A DNA stretch of 5,485 nt from an uncultured Eubacteriales bacterium (lineage in GTDB: Bacteria > Bacillota > Clostridia > Christensenellales > Aristaeellaceae), in NCBI GenBank assembly GCA_900553295.1, contig USCR01000151.1:1-5485 (forward strand). The letters run 5' to 3'. How positions within the stretch are numbered: the stretch's first letter is position 1; each line of letters starts with the position of its first letter. The notes under the pieces are model-generated. The model was not told where the DNA came from and did not search any database. It worked only from the letters and a program-made list of their open reading frames with translations. A program made the position numbers and the translations under genes. This document shows positions 1 through 5,484 of the stretch, one piece after another.

Positions 1-1
1 C

Positions 2-691
2 CCGGTTATTCTGGAGCACGGAGCGGCCGCCGACCTACTGGAGTGCTTCTGCGGCATGTTTTGCGCTGATAACGCTCAGAAGGGATATTCTCGCCTGGCC
101 GGCCGCGAGGGCGAAGTAATTGCCTCCGGGCAGGTTACGCTGATGGACGATCCGATGCTGACTTGCCTATCAGATGAGGCGGCTAAAGCGGCCCGAGGCT
201 TCGCGGGGCAGCCTTTTGATGGAGAAGGCGTACCGTCCCGCGCCAAGGCCGTGATTGAAAAAGGCCGGCTGATCACGCTGCTGCACAACCTGACGACAGC
301 CGCCAAAGCCGGAACTGAGTCCACAGGAAATGCCAGCCGCGGCAGCTATAAATCCACGGTGGGCGTGGCGCCGACCAACCTTTATATTCTACCCGGAGCC
401 GATTCACTGGAGGATATGATGCAGAAGATGGGCGACGGGCTTGTCATCGACGACCTTTCCGGCCTCCATGCGGGAGCAAACGGCGTATCCGGGGATTTTT
501 CCCTGCTGGCTCAGGGCTATCGGGTGAAGGATGGCAAGCGGGCCGGGGCGGTGGAGCAGATCACCGTGGCCGGGAATTTCTATCAGCTGCTCAAGGACAT
601 CCGTGCCCTGGGCAATGACCTGACCTTCCCTGCCAGCGGCGTGGGCGCGCCCTCGGTGGATGTGGGCACGCTGGCCGTTTCGGGCAAATAA
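2..691 (+). CDS. pmbA: PmbA/TldE-type metalloprotease-family protein, C-terminal part (5' end outside window)
   Basis: The reading frame is open from the left edge; the first in-frame ATG (56) is internal, so this is the last 229 residues of a longer protein (family members are about 440-450 residues). Visible family landmarks, numbered from the window edge, are FDGEG (about 72-76), a TAAKAG...STGNASR block (about 99-113), SGDFSLLAQGY (about 163-173), an EQITVAGNFYQLL stretch and a closing ALGND. These match the C-terminal half of the TldD/PmbA family, specifically the PmbA (TldE) branch. No HExxxH zinc motif is visible, as expected for TldE, the partner that lacks the metal site; TldD carries it. 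In Enterobacteria the TldD-TldE heterodimer acts in the cytoplasm and trims unfolded peptides, including microcin B17 precursor and CcdA. A tldD gene is therefore expected upstream, outside the window. The protein ends at a TAA embedded in the following terminator. The family call is firm; the substrate in this organism is unknown. Confidence 0.9.
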   Translation, partial: PVILEHGAAADLLECFCGMFCADNAQKGYSRLAGREGEVIASGQVTLMDDPMLTCLSDEAAKAARGFAGQPFDGEGVPSRAKAVIEKGRLITLLHNLTTAAKAGTESTGNASRGSYKSTVGVAPTNLYILPGADSLEDMMQKMGDGLVIDDLSGLHAGANGVSGDFSLLAQGYRVKDGKRAGAVEQITVAGNFYQLLKDIRALGNDLTFPASGVGAPSVDVGTLAVSGK

Positions 692-714
692 AAAAAGCGG
701 GGTAATCCCGTTTT
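685..714. terminator. Bidirectional intrinsic terminator between convergent pmbA and nagB
   Basis: Core stem CGGG (698-701) / CCCG (707-710) with a 5-nt loop is extended by a G-T pair and three A-T pairs (694-697 with 711-714). Read rightward it ends in four T's, a modest terminator for pmbA. Read leftward the stem is followed by seven T's, then ATTT, making it a better terminator for nagB. The A-tract of the structure begins in the pmbA stop codon (689-691). Confidence 0.75.
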
Positions 715-749
715 CCACATACTTTCCCGAAAACTTTGTTATCCTATCA

Positions 750-779
750 TGCGCCCCGGCCCATTTGGGCCGGGGCGCA
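750..779. other. Very stable GC-rich hairpin downstream of nagB
   Basis: A perfect 12-bp inverted repeat, GCGCCCCGGCCC (751-762) and its complement (767-778), is extended by one T-A pair, with a 4-nt loop. It lies 26 nt beyond the nagB stop codon. There is no T-tract on either side, so it is not a canonical intrinsic terminator. It may protect the nagB mRNA 3' end or cause pausing ahead of the T-rich terminator at 685-714. Confidence 0.7.
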
Positions 780-805
780 ATGTATTCCGTGGGCTTCGTA
801 TCCGC

Positions 806-1531
806 TTACAGCAGCGATGCCGCTTCGCGGTCCAGCAGGAAAATCGCATTGGGATGATACCGAAGAATGGAGCACGGCACCTGCGGGGTAACGTTCTCCA
901 GCACGGAATCATGAATGGCCTGCGCCTTATCCGGCCCGGTGGCAATGAGCACCACCTGCCGTGCACGCATGATGGCTCCGATGCCCAGGCTCACGGCCTG
1001 GCGCGGGACTTCATCCACGCTGTGGAAAAAGCGAGTATTGGCCTCAATGGTGCTCTGGCTCAGGGTTACCAGGTGGCAGTTGTCAATGAAGCACTCCCCG
1101 GGTTCGTTAAAGCCAATGTGTCCATTTCGGCCGATTCCCAGCAGCTGGATATCAATGCCCCCGGCGGCCTCAATGGCCGCGTCGTAATCCCGGGCGGCGG
1201 AGGCCAGATCCGCCACGTTTCCGCTGGGCACATGGATGGCCTCCCGGCGCATGTTCACATGGTCAAACAGCTGCTCCATCATAAAGGCATGGTAGCTGCA
1301 CGGATGTTCCGGCGCCAGCCCCACGTATTCATCCAGGTTATAGCTCACCGCCCGGGAAAAGTCCACCGCCCCCTGCTGATACAGGTAGATCAGCTGCTTG
1401 TACGTGGGAATGGGGGTCGACCCCGTTGCCAAGCCCAGCACGCTGTCCGGCTTGCGGGTCAGCTGCGCGGCAAAGAGCGCCGCCGCTGCTTGTCCTGCCT
1501 GGGCCGCGTTGTCGTATACGCGAATTTCCAT
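806..1531 (-). CDS. nagB: Glucosamine-6-phosphate deaminase
   Basis: Cytoplasmic enzyme that converts glucosamine-6-phosphate to fructose-6-phosphate and ammonia, the step that sends amino-sugar carbon into glycolysis. The 241-residue product has the family landmarks in order: phosphate-loop LGLATGSTP (32-40), NLDEY with the catalytic aspartate D67, and GIGRNGHIGFNEPG (132-145) with H138 and E143. The position corresponding to E. coli Asp141 is Asn136, which as far as I recall is also the case in Bacillus-type NagB. Length and ending (DREAASLL) resemble the short Bacillus form rather than the 266-residue allosteric E. coli enzyme. The start at 1531 is chosen because GGGAGGA lies 8 nt upstream; an in-frame ATG at 1558 would add nine residues but has no Shine-Dalgarno sequence. 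The gene stands alone here, without nagA or a transporter, behind its own promoter, and converges on pmbA. The function call is firm. Confidence 0.96.
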   Translation of the reverse strand: MEIRVYDNAAQAGQAAAALFAAQLTRKPDSVLGLATGSTPIPTYKQLIYLYQQGAVDFSRAVSYNLDEYVGLAPEHPCSYHAFMMEQLFDHVNMRREAIHVPSGNVADLASAARDYDAAIEAAGGIDIQLLGIGRNGHIGFNEPGECFIDNCHLVTLSQSTIEANTRFFHSVDEVPRQAVSLGIGAIMRARQVVLIATGPDKAQAIHDSVLENVTPQVPCSILRYHPNAIFLLDREAASLL

Positions 1532-1539
1532 ATGCTCTT

Positions 1540-1546
1540 TCCTCCC
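1540..1546 (-). promoter_or_regulatory. Ribosome binding site deciding the nagB start
   Basis: On the minus strand GGGAGGA sits 8 nt before the ATG at 1529-1531. This supports that start over the in-frame ATG at 1556-1558, whose upstream sequence is not purine-rich. Confidence 0.85.
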
Positions 1547-1562
1547 TGCGATGGTCATCAGT

Positions 1563-1615
1563 TGTATGCATACATTTCAAAACGTATTATATGATACATA
1601 TCGTATATATAATCG
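1563..1615. promoter_or_regulatory. Candidate operator array in the nagB leader
   Basis: An AT-rich stretch between the nagB promoter and its ribosome binding site. It contains a perfect 12-bp palindrome TGTATGCATACA (1563-1574), a second inverted pair GTAT-6-ATAC (1584-1597), and an outer inverted pair ATTATAT (1586-1592) / ATATAAT (1607-1613). GTAT half-sites begin at 1564, 1584 and 1603, about two helical turns apart. Dyads just downstream of a very strong promoter suggest a repressor that blocks transcription, perhaps a GntR-family amino-sugar regulator; the regulator's identity is not shown by the sequence. Confidence 0.45.
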
Positions 1616-1640
1616 CTTCAGACACATTTGTCTTATATAC

Positions 1641-1669
1641 ATTATAGAATTTTGAAGTGGCTTTGTCAA
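1641..1669 (-). promoter_or_regulatory. nagB promoter, perfect consensus -35/-10
   Basis: On the minus strand TTGACA (1664-1669) and TATAAT (1641-1646) are separated by exactly 17 bp. Transcription should start near 1634, giving a leader of about 100 nt before the nagB ATG. A promoter this close to consensus would be expected to need repression, consistent with the dyads just downstream. Confidence 0.88.
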
Positions 1670-1770
1670 GCAACCGGCAGGGATTTCCGTGGGCCATAAC
1701 CTGCTGCATTGGCAACCATCGCATTTCGGTGGAATCCTGTGCGTGGCAGCTTTATTCTCAGTATCGCAGC
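1670..1770. other. Intergenic segment with no recognisable feature
   Basis: This lies between the vor-operon terminator and the nagB -35 box, the central part of a roughly 307-base gene-less gap. Only a weak, bulged inverted repeat is visible (GGATT at 1681-1685 with AATCC at 1733-1737). I see no convincing ORF, promoter or RNA gene. Confidence 0.5.
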
Positions 1771-1813
1771 ACAATAAAACGGGCCCCCCGCGCCTTACTG
1801 GCACGGGAGGCCC
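1771..1813 (-). terminator. Intrinsic terminator of the vor operon
   Basis: On the minus strand GGGCCTCCCGTGC (1801-1813) pairs over 13 bp with GCGCGGGGGGCCC (1781-1793), with two G-U pairs and a 7-nt loop. It is followed directly by GTTTTATTGT. It starts 25 nt after the gamma-subunit stop codon, the right place to end the operon transcript. Confidence 0.9.
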
Positions 1814-1838
1814 CTGTGTATTGACTGCTTATTTTTCC

Positions 1839-2378
1839 TCAGGCCCGGGCTGCCGCCGCGCCGGCCTCCATGGCCTGGCGGTTGATGGGCAGCAGGTGCT
1901 CCTTCTTGGGGCCAAAGGTGGCCTTCAAGGCCTCCATGGCGCTGTCGATGGAGATAACACCCGTGCGCTCAATCATGGCGCCCAGCATGACCATGTTGGC
2001 AGTGCGGCTGTTGCCCAGCTGCTCGGCAATGTCGTTGCAGGGCACGGCCACCACGGTGACGTCGTCCCGGGTGGGCGCCTCGTCAATCAGGGAGGAGTTG
2101 TACAGGAGCAGTCCGCCCTTTTCCATGGCGGGCTCAAACTTTTTCAGGCTGGGCTTGTTCATGAGCACGGCAATGGGCGGCTCGGTAACCAGCGGGCTGC
2201 CGATGGGCTCGTCGCTGATCACCACGGCGCAGTTGGCTTCGCCGCCGCGCATCTCCGGGCCGTAGGAGGGCATCCAGCTCACGTTCATGCCGTCATGCAT
2301 GGCGGCCTTTGCCAGCAGCTGCCCAATGAGCAGCACGCCCTGGCCGCCGAAACCTGCCACAAGGAACTGCGCTTCCAT
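1839..2378 (-). CDS. 2-oxoacid:ferredoxin oxidoreductase, gamma subunit
   Basis: The 179-residue protein matches the gamma domain of the pyruvate/2-oxoacid:ferredoxin oxidoreductase superfamily. It opens with a glycine-rich GFGGQG loop (9-14) and has the signature YGPEMRGG (39-46) followed by ANCAVVIS. This subunit is associated with CoA handling and with holding the alpha and beta subunits together in the cytoplasmic complex. It is the last gene of the four-gene operon: its ATG begins one nucleotide after the beta-gene stop codon, and its AAAGGAGG ribosome binding site lies inside the last codons of the beta gene, indicating translational coupling. A strong terminator follows. The length is normal for a free-standing gamma subunit. 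Substrate class (branched-chain 2-oxoacids versus 2-oxoglutarate) cannot be decided from this subunit, so no symbol is given. Confidence 0.93.
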   Translation of the reverse strand: MEAQFLVAGFGGQGVLLIGQLLAKAAMHDGMNVSWMPSYGPEMRGGEANCAVVISDEPIGSPLVTEPPIAVLMNKPSLKKFEPAMEKGGLLLYNSSLIDEAPTRDDVTVVAVPCNDIAEQLGNSRTANMVMLGAMIERTGVISIDSAMEALKATFGPKKEHLLPINRQAMEAGAAAARA

Positions 2379-2379
2379 G

Positions 2380-3117
2380 TCACTCCACCTCCTTTTTCAC
2401 GCCCAGGGGATACTGGGGAATCATCTTTTCCTGGAGCCACTTCAGGGCCTCCTGGGGCGTCATGCCCCAGTTGGTGGGGCAGGTGGAGAGCACTTCCACC
2501 AGGGTGAAGCCCTTGCCCGCCATCTGCATTTCAAAGGCCTTCTTGATGGCCTTCTTGGCCTCCATGATGTGCTTCACGTCGTGGACGGACACCCGGGCAA
2601 TGTAGGCCGGGCCGTCCAGAGTGGCCAGCATCTCGCTCATGCGGATGGGATAACCGCACAGGGCGGGGTCCCGGCCGTAGGGGCTGGTGGTGGTCACCTG
2701 ACCGGGCAGGGTGGTGGGGGCCATCTGGCCGCCGGTCATGCCGTAAATGGCGTTGTTGACGAAGATCGTGGTGATCTTTTCCCCGCGGGTGGCGGCATGC
2801 ACAATCTCGGCGGTGCCGATGGAGGCCAGGTCGCCGTCGCCCTGGTAGGTGAAGACCAGGTTGTCGGGGCGCACGCGCTTGCAGCCCGTGGCCACCGCCG
2901 GGGCACGGCCGTGGGCGGCTTCCATCATGTCGCAGTTGAAATAGTCATAGGCAAACACCGCGCAGCCCACGGGAGCGATGCCGATGGCCTTGTCCTGCAG
3001 GCCCAGTTCATCAATGGCCTCGGCCACCAGGCGGTGGATAATGCCATGGGTGCAGCCGGGGCAGTAGTGAAGGGGCTTGTCGGTGAGCATTTTGGTTTTT
3101 TCGTAAACGATGGCCAT
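2380..3117 (-). CDS. 2-oxoacid:ferredoxin oxidoreductase, beta subunit (TPP-binding)
   Basis: The 245-residue catalytic subunit binds thiamine pyrophosphate, with Mg2+, through GDGDLASIG (93-101) and the downstream NN (121-122) of [13 protein letters not shown]. It has the CPGC pair (C19, C22), C52 in PVGC, and C213 in STCP. Four such cysteines hold the [4Fe-4S] cluster next to TPP in related archaeal two-subunit enzymes, so this enzyme probably carries that proximal cluster. The complex decarboxylates a 2-oxoacid, transfers the acyl group to CoA and passes two electrons to ferredoxin. The ATG lies 1 nt after the alpha-gene stop, and its AAAGGAGG is inside the alpha coding end, implying coupled translation and balanced stoichiometry. 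The length is shorter than the roughly 280-300-residue archaeal OFOR beta chains but normal for the bacterial VOR/KOR type. The family is certain; the substrate is inferred from the alpha subunit. Confidence 0.94.
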   Translation of the reverse strand: MAIVYEKTKMLTDKPLHYCPGCTHGIIHRLVAEAIDELGLQDKAIGIAPVGCAVFAYDYFNCDMMEAAHGRAPAVATGCKRVRPDNLVFTYQGDGDLASIGTAEIVHAATRGEKITTIFVNNAIYGMTGGQMAPTTLPGQVTTTSPYGRDPALCGYPIRMSEMLATLDGPAYIARVSVHDVKHIMEAKKAIKKAFEMQMAGKGFTLVEVLSTCPTNWGMTPQEALKWLQEKMIPQYPLGVKKEVE

Positions 3118-3118
3118 A

Positions 3119-4195
3119 TTATTTCCCCTCCTTTGCCAGCTGCTCTACCTGCTCCACGATTTCGCGGACGGTGGGCACAATGCCGCCGGTGCGGCCGAAG
3201 AAGTGCACGGGCTTGGCGCCGTTCACCGCCAGGCGCACGTCGTCCACCATCTGGCCCATGGACATTTCCACGGTCAGGAAGCACTTGGCGTGGGTAGCGG
3301 CGGCCTGAATGGGCGCATTGGGGAAGGGCCACAGGGTGATGGGCCGGATCAGCCCTGCCTTGATGCCCTTGTCCCGCAGCTTGCGCATGGCGGAACGGGC
3401 GATGCGGGCGGTGGTGCCGTAGGCAACCAGCACATAATCCGCGTCCTCGGTGAGTTCTTCCTGCCAGCGGCACTCGTTCTGCTCCATTACCGCGTACTTG
3501 GCATAGAGCTTGTTCACATGCTTTTCCAGGGCGCTGGGATCAATATACAGGCTGTTGATGATGGCCCGCTCACGGCCGCAGCCGGGTTTCCAGCCGGTGG
3601 CCGCCCAGGTCTTTTCCGGCAGGGTGGGGTCGGGCTGGTAATCGGGCATTTCCACGGGCTCCATCATCTGGCCGATGAGTCCGTCGCCCATGATGAGCAC
3701 GGGGTTGCGGTACTTGTCCGCCAGGTCAAAGGCCTTCTGGGTCAATTCCACGGCCTCCTGCACGGAGGAAGGCGCCAGCACCAGCATGCGGTAGTCGCCG
3801 TGTCCGCCGCCCCGGGTGGACTGATAATAGTCGCTCTGGGCGGGCTGGATGGAACCCAGGCCAGGGCCGCCGCGCACCATGTTCACAATGACGCAGGGCA
3901 GCTCCGCGCCCACGATATAGCTGATGCCCTCCTGCTTCAGGGAAATTCCCGGGGAGGAGGAGCTGGTCATGCACCGTCCGCCGGCGCCTGCCGCGCCATA
4001 AATCATATTGATGGCCGCGACCTCGCTCTCCGCCTGCAGGAAGCAGCCGCCCTCCATCTTGGGCAGGCGCTTGGACATATATTCGGGTATCTGATTCTGG
4101 GGGGTGATGGGATAGCCGAAGAAGAAGCGGCACCCGGCCTGGATGGCCGCCTCAGCGATCGCCTCGTTCCCCTTCATAAGCATTTTTTGACCCAT
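3119..4195 (-). CDS. vorB: 2-oxoacid:ferredoxin oxidoreductase, alpha subunit, VorB-like (2-oxoisovalerate type)
   Basis: The 358-residue alpha chain begins with [19 protein letters not shown], then GYPITP (27-32) and the [10 protein letters not shown] block (55-64). The glutamate in that block is the type that activates the TPP aminopyrimidine ring held by the beta subunit. [13 protein letters not shown] (78-90), MVRGGPGLG (106-114) and GGGHGDYR (129-136) follow, and then a C-terminal domain with VEMSMGQM (309-316) and GRTGG (334-338). This pattern and length agree with proteins annotated as 3-methyl-2-oxobutanoate dehydrogenase subunit VorB in anaerobic Firmicutes and methanogens. Such enzymes oxidise branched-chain 2-oxoacids from valine, leucine and isoleucine to acyl-CoA, or run reductively. 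The start at 4195 has AAGGAGG 9 nt upstream; 13 nt separate it from the delta gene. A related 2-oxoglutarate enzyme (KorA) is the main alternative, so the substrate is less certain than the family. Confidence 0.87.
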   Translation of the reverse strand: MGQKMLMKGNEAIAEAAIQAGCRFFFGYPITPQNQIPEYMSKRLPKMEGGCFLQAESEVAAINMIYGAAGAGGRCMTSSSSPGISLKQEGISYIVGAELPCVIVNMVRGGPGLGSIQPAQSDYYQSTRGGGHGDYRMLVLAPSSVQEAVELTQKAFDLADKYRNPVLIMGDGLIGQMMEPVEMPDYQPDPTLPEKTWAATGWKPGCGRERAIINSLYIDPSALEKHVNKLYAKYAVMEQNECRWQEELTEDADYVLVAYGTTARIARSAMRKLRDKGIKAGLIRPITLWPFPNAPIQAAATHAKCFLTVEMSMGQMVDDVRLAVNGAKPVHFFGRTGGIVPTVREIVEQVEQLAKEGK

Positions 4196-4208
4196 GGGGC
4201 AGTCCTCC

Positions 4209-4412
4209 TTACTTTTCCACCGTAATTACCGCATCCGGGCACATCCGTGCGCAAAACGCGCAGCCGATGCACTTTTCCTGCTCCTCAATGGCAATGGGAT
4301 GATAGCCCCGGGCGTTAATATGCTTGCTCAGCGCAAGCAGACCCTTTGGGCACACGTCCGCGCACAGGCCGCAGCCCTTGCACAGATCCTTGACAATGGT
4401 CAGCTTCGCCAT
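4209..4412 (-). CDS. 2-oxoacid:ferredoxin oxidoreductase, delta subunit (2x[4Fe-4S] ferredoxin)
   Basis: This 67-residue dicluster ferredoxin-type protein has two full CxxCxxCxxxCP motifs: C11-C14-C17-C21 and C48-C51-C54-C58. Each should ligand a [4Fe-4S] cluster. As the delta subunit it relays electrons from the proximal cluster of the beta subunit to free ferredoxin. It is the first gene of the operon (delta-alpha-beta-gamma order) with GAGGAGG 6 nt before its ATG, and is preceded by a good promoter with a predicted leader of about 28 nt. An insertion of about ten residues between the two motifs, with a GYHP segment, is typical of VOR/KOR delta chains rather than of free clostridial ferredoxins of about 55 residues. 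Confidence 0.93.
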   Translation of the reverse strand: MAKLTIVKDLCKGCGLCADVCPKGLLALSKHINARGYHPIAIEEQEKCIGCAFCARMCPDAVITVEK

Positions 4413-4446
4413 TTCGCCGCCTCCTCGTGTAGTGGGTATAAAGTAA

Positions 4447-4476
4447 ATTATAAAGGCTTTTAGGGAAAAAAGTCAA
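4447..4476 (-). promoter_or_regulatory. Promoter of the vor operon
   Basis: On the minus strand TTGACT (4471-4476) and TATAAT (4447-4452) are 18 bp apart. The predicted start near 4440 gives a short leader to the delta-subunit ATG at 4412. No obvious attenuator or riboswitch fits in that leader. Confidence 0.8.
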
Positions 4477-4548
4477 TCCTTCATACAAAGAAGATACAGG
4501 GAAATGGTGCGGCGAAGGAAGCCACAGGATTTCTGCCAGGGTGAAAAC

Positions 4549-4577
4549 GGAATTTCTCAAAAAATTCTCGAAATTCC
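4549..4577. repeat. AT-rich inverted repeat between the divergent vor and tRNA promoters
   Basis: GGAATTTC (4549-4556) and GAAATTCC (4570-4577) form a perfect 8-bp inverted repeat with a 13-bp spacer, so the arm centres are 21 bp apart. It lies just upstream of the tRNA -35 box in an A/T-tract-rich segment (4558-4586). It could be a protein-binding site, or simply part of an UP element for the tRNA promoter. Confidence 0.45.
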
Positions 4578-4588
4578 AAAATTTATGC

Positions 4589-4617
4589 TTGCATTTTTCT
4601 TTGCGATGTGGTAATAT
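4589..4617 (+). promoter_or_regulatory. tRNA-Thr promoter
   Basis: TTGCAT (4589-4594) and TAATAT (4612-4617) are 17 bp apart, with a TGG extension directly before the -10 box (an extended -10). A/T tracts upstream resemble an UP element. The predicted start near 4624 leaves about 15 nt before the mature tRNA. Confidence 0.75.
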
Positions 4618-4638
4618 ACCATCGTTGTCACGCCATGT

Positions 4639-4714
<76 letters not shown>

Positions 4715-4754
4715 GAAAAAACCGTTATCCCATAAGGGATAGCGGTTTTTTCTT
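4715..4754. terminator. tRNA-Thr terminator, 17-bp stem, bidirectional
   Basis: The stem 4715-4731 pairs with 4736-4752 over 17 bp (GAAAAAACCGTTATCCC against its complement, with one G-U) around an ATAA loop. It ends in six T's rightward, starting directly after the tRNA CCA. The A-tract on the left side gives six T's leftward, so it can also stop transcripts from the convergent XRE gene. Confidence 0.92.
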
Positions 4755-4784
4755 GTGCTGAAAAGTTCGATGCTCCAAAAGGAT

Positions 4785-4893
4785 GGCACAAAAGTTTGTG
4801 AGCTGCGTCACACGCAGCAGCCTGGTTTGTGCCGCATGCCACCCGCCAATGGCACAGCGCAAGCCATTGGCGGGCAAGGCCATCGGGGCACAA
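4785..4893. repeat. Cluster of nested and alternative inverted repeats in a gene-less stretch
   Basis: Between the tRNA terminator and the XRE gene stop, several complementary segments overlap. GGCACAAA (4785-4792) is complementary to TTTGTGCC (4826-4833), enclosing the hairpin GCTGCGT/ACGCAGC (4802-4808, 4812-4818). The same TTGTGCC (4827-4833) can instead pair with GGCACAA (4887-4893), enclosing a perfect 12-bp stem CCCGCCAATGGC/GCCATTGGCGGG (4842-4853, 4863-4874) with a 9-nt loop. A local CACAAA/TTTGTG pair (4788-4793, 4796-4801) offers a third fold. There is no T-tract, so these are not simple terminators. Possibilities are a dispersed palindromic (REP-like) element, a structured RNA, or the structured 3' end of the XRE transcript. 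No convincing protein is encoded on either strand. Confidence 0.6.
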
Positions 4894-4920
4894 GGGGTTG
4901 GCGTTGGATCTTTGGCCGGT

Positions 4921-5484
4921 TCAGTGCCTTTTTTTCATAATCATATAGCTGATCACCGAAAAAGCAAAGAATAAGACGCCGAACACCAAGGTTCCGAAAA
5001 TGCCAACCGGATAGGGCGCAATCCATCCGTCCTTGAAAACAAGTACGGAGAGATACCCGCTCAGCATGGATACCGGCATAAACGCGATGCCAACGATATT
5101 GAGCCAGGTAACAGCAAACGGAGGTTTTTCCATGGACAGCAATCTTCCAATAAAATACCCCGCAACCCCCACCGCCTGAATGACCATTCCGCCCCAAACA
5201 ACCTCCATGGTTTGCTTCTCATACCACCCGCCGAAGGCGCAGAACAAGCCAATGGCAATCAAAGCCGTGGAGGCAATATACAGGATCATGCTGGCCAGGG
5301 CCTTATTTTTTTGCTCCTGATCCTTTGCAGGTTCTATGCCCTTTAGCAGATAGTCGGTTGTAACCTCAAAGAAATCGCTCATGGCGATGATTTTCTCCAG
5401 GTCAGGCATGCTCTGCTCGCTCTCCCACTTGGAAACAGCCTGCCGGGAAACGCCCACCTTTTCGGCCAGCTCCTCTTGGGAAAT
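4921..5484 (-). CDS. XRE-family HTH regulator with C-terminal membrane domain (N-terminus outside window)
   Basis: The frame is open to the right edge; an internal GTG at 5455-5457 is not the start, because the codons before it continue the helix-turn-helix motif ([21 protein letters not shown]). About 187 residues are visible, and probably only 10-15 are missing. The XRE/Cro-CI DNA-binding domain continues to [24 protein letters not shown], the classic end of the fold. A charged linker ([11 protein letters not shown]) leads into four hydrophobic stretches, roughly [58 protein letters not shown] and [20 protein letters not shown], and the protein ends in KKRH. This makes it a probable membrane-tethered repressor, a common but poorly studied architecture in Firmicutes. 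Its target is unknown; such genes often regulate themselves or a neighbouring transporter, which would lie outside the window. It is convergent with the tRNA. Confidence 0.88.
   Translation of the reverse strand: MSQEELAEKVGVSRQAVSKWESEQSMPDLEKIIAMSDFFEVTTDYLLKGIEPAKDQEQKNKALASMILYIASTALIAIGLFCAFGGWYEKQTMEVVWGGMVIQAVGVAGYFIGRLLSMEKPPFAVTWLNIVGIAFMPVSMLSGYLSVLVFKDGWIAPYPVGIFGTLVFGVLFFAFSVISYMIMKKRH

Noticed and set aside
749..1594. Open frame of 281 codons on the + strand covering nagB in antisense
   Set aside because: The minus-strand NagB is unambiguous; this frame also begins within the GC hairpin and has no ribosome binding site.
1532..1634. Riboswitch or glmS-like ribozyme in the nagB leader
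   Set aside because: The leader is short, AT-rich and dominated by DNA-style dyads; I see no conserved riboswitch core and no terminator/antiterminator pair.
2287..3297. Long open frame (336 codons) on the + strand opposite the beta-subunit gene
   Set aside because: Same reason: an antisense reading of a conserved CDS with His/Gly/Ala-rich low-complexity translation and no start signals.
3110..4225. Long open frame (371 codons) on the + strand opposite the alpha-subunit gene
   Set aside because: It is the GC-rich antisense shadow of a clearly conserved gene; its composition is dominated by His, Gly and Ala, with no recognisable domain or ribosome binding site.
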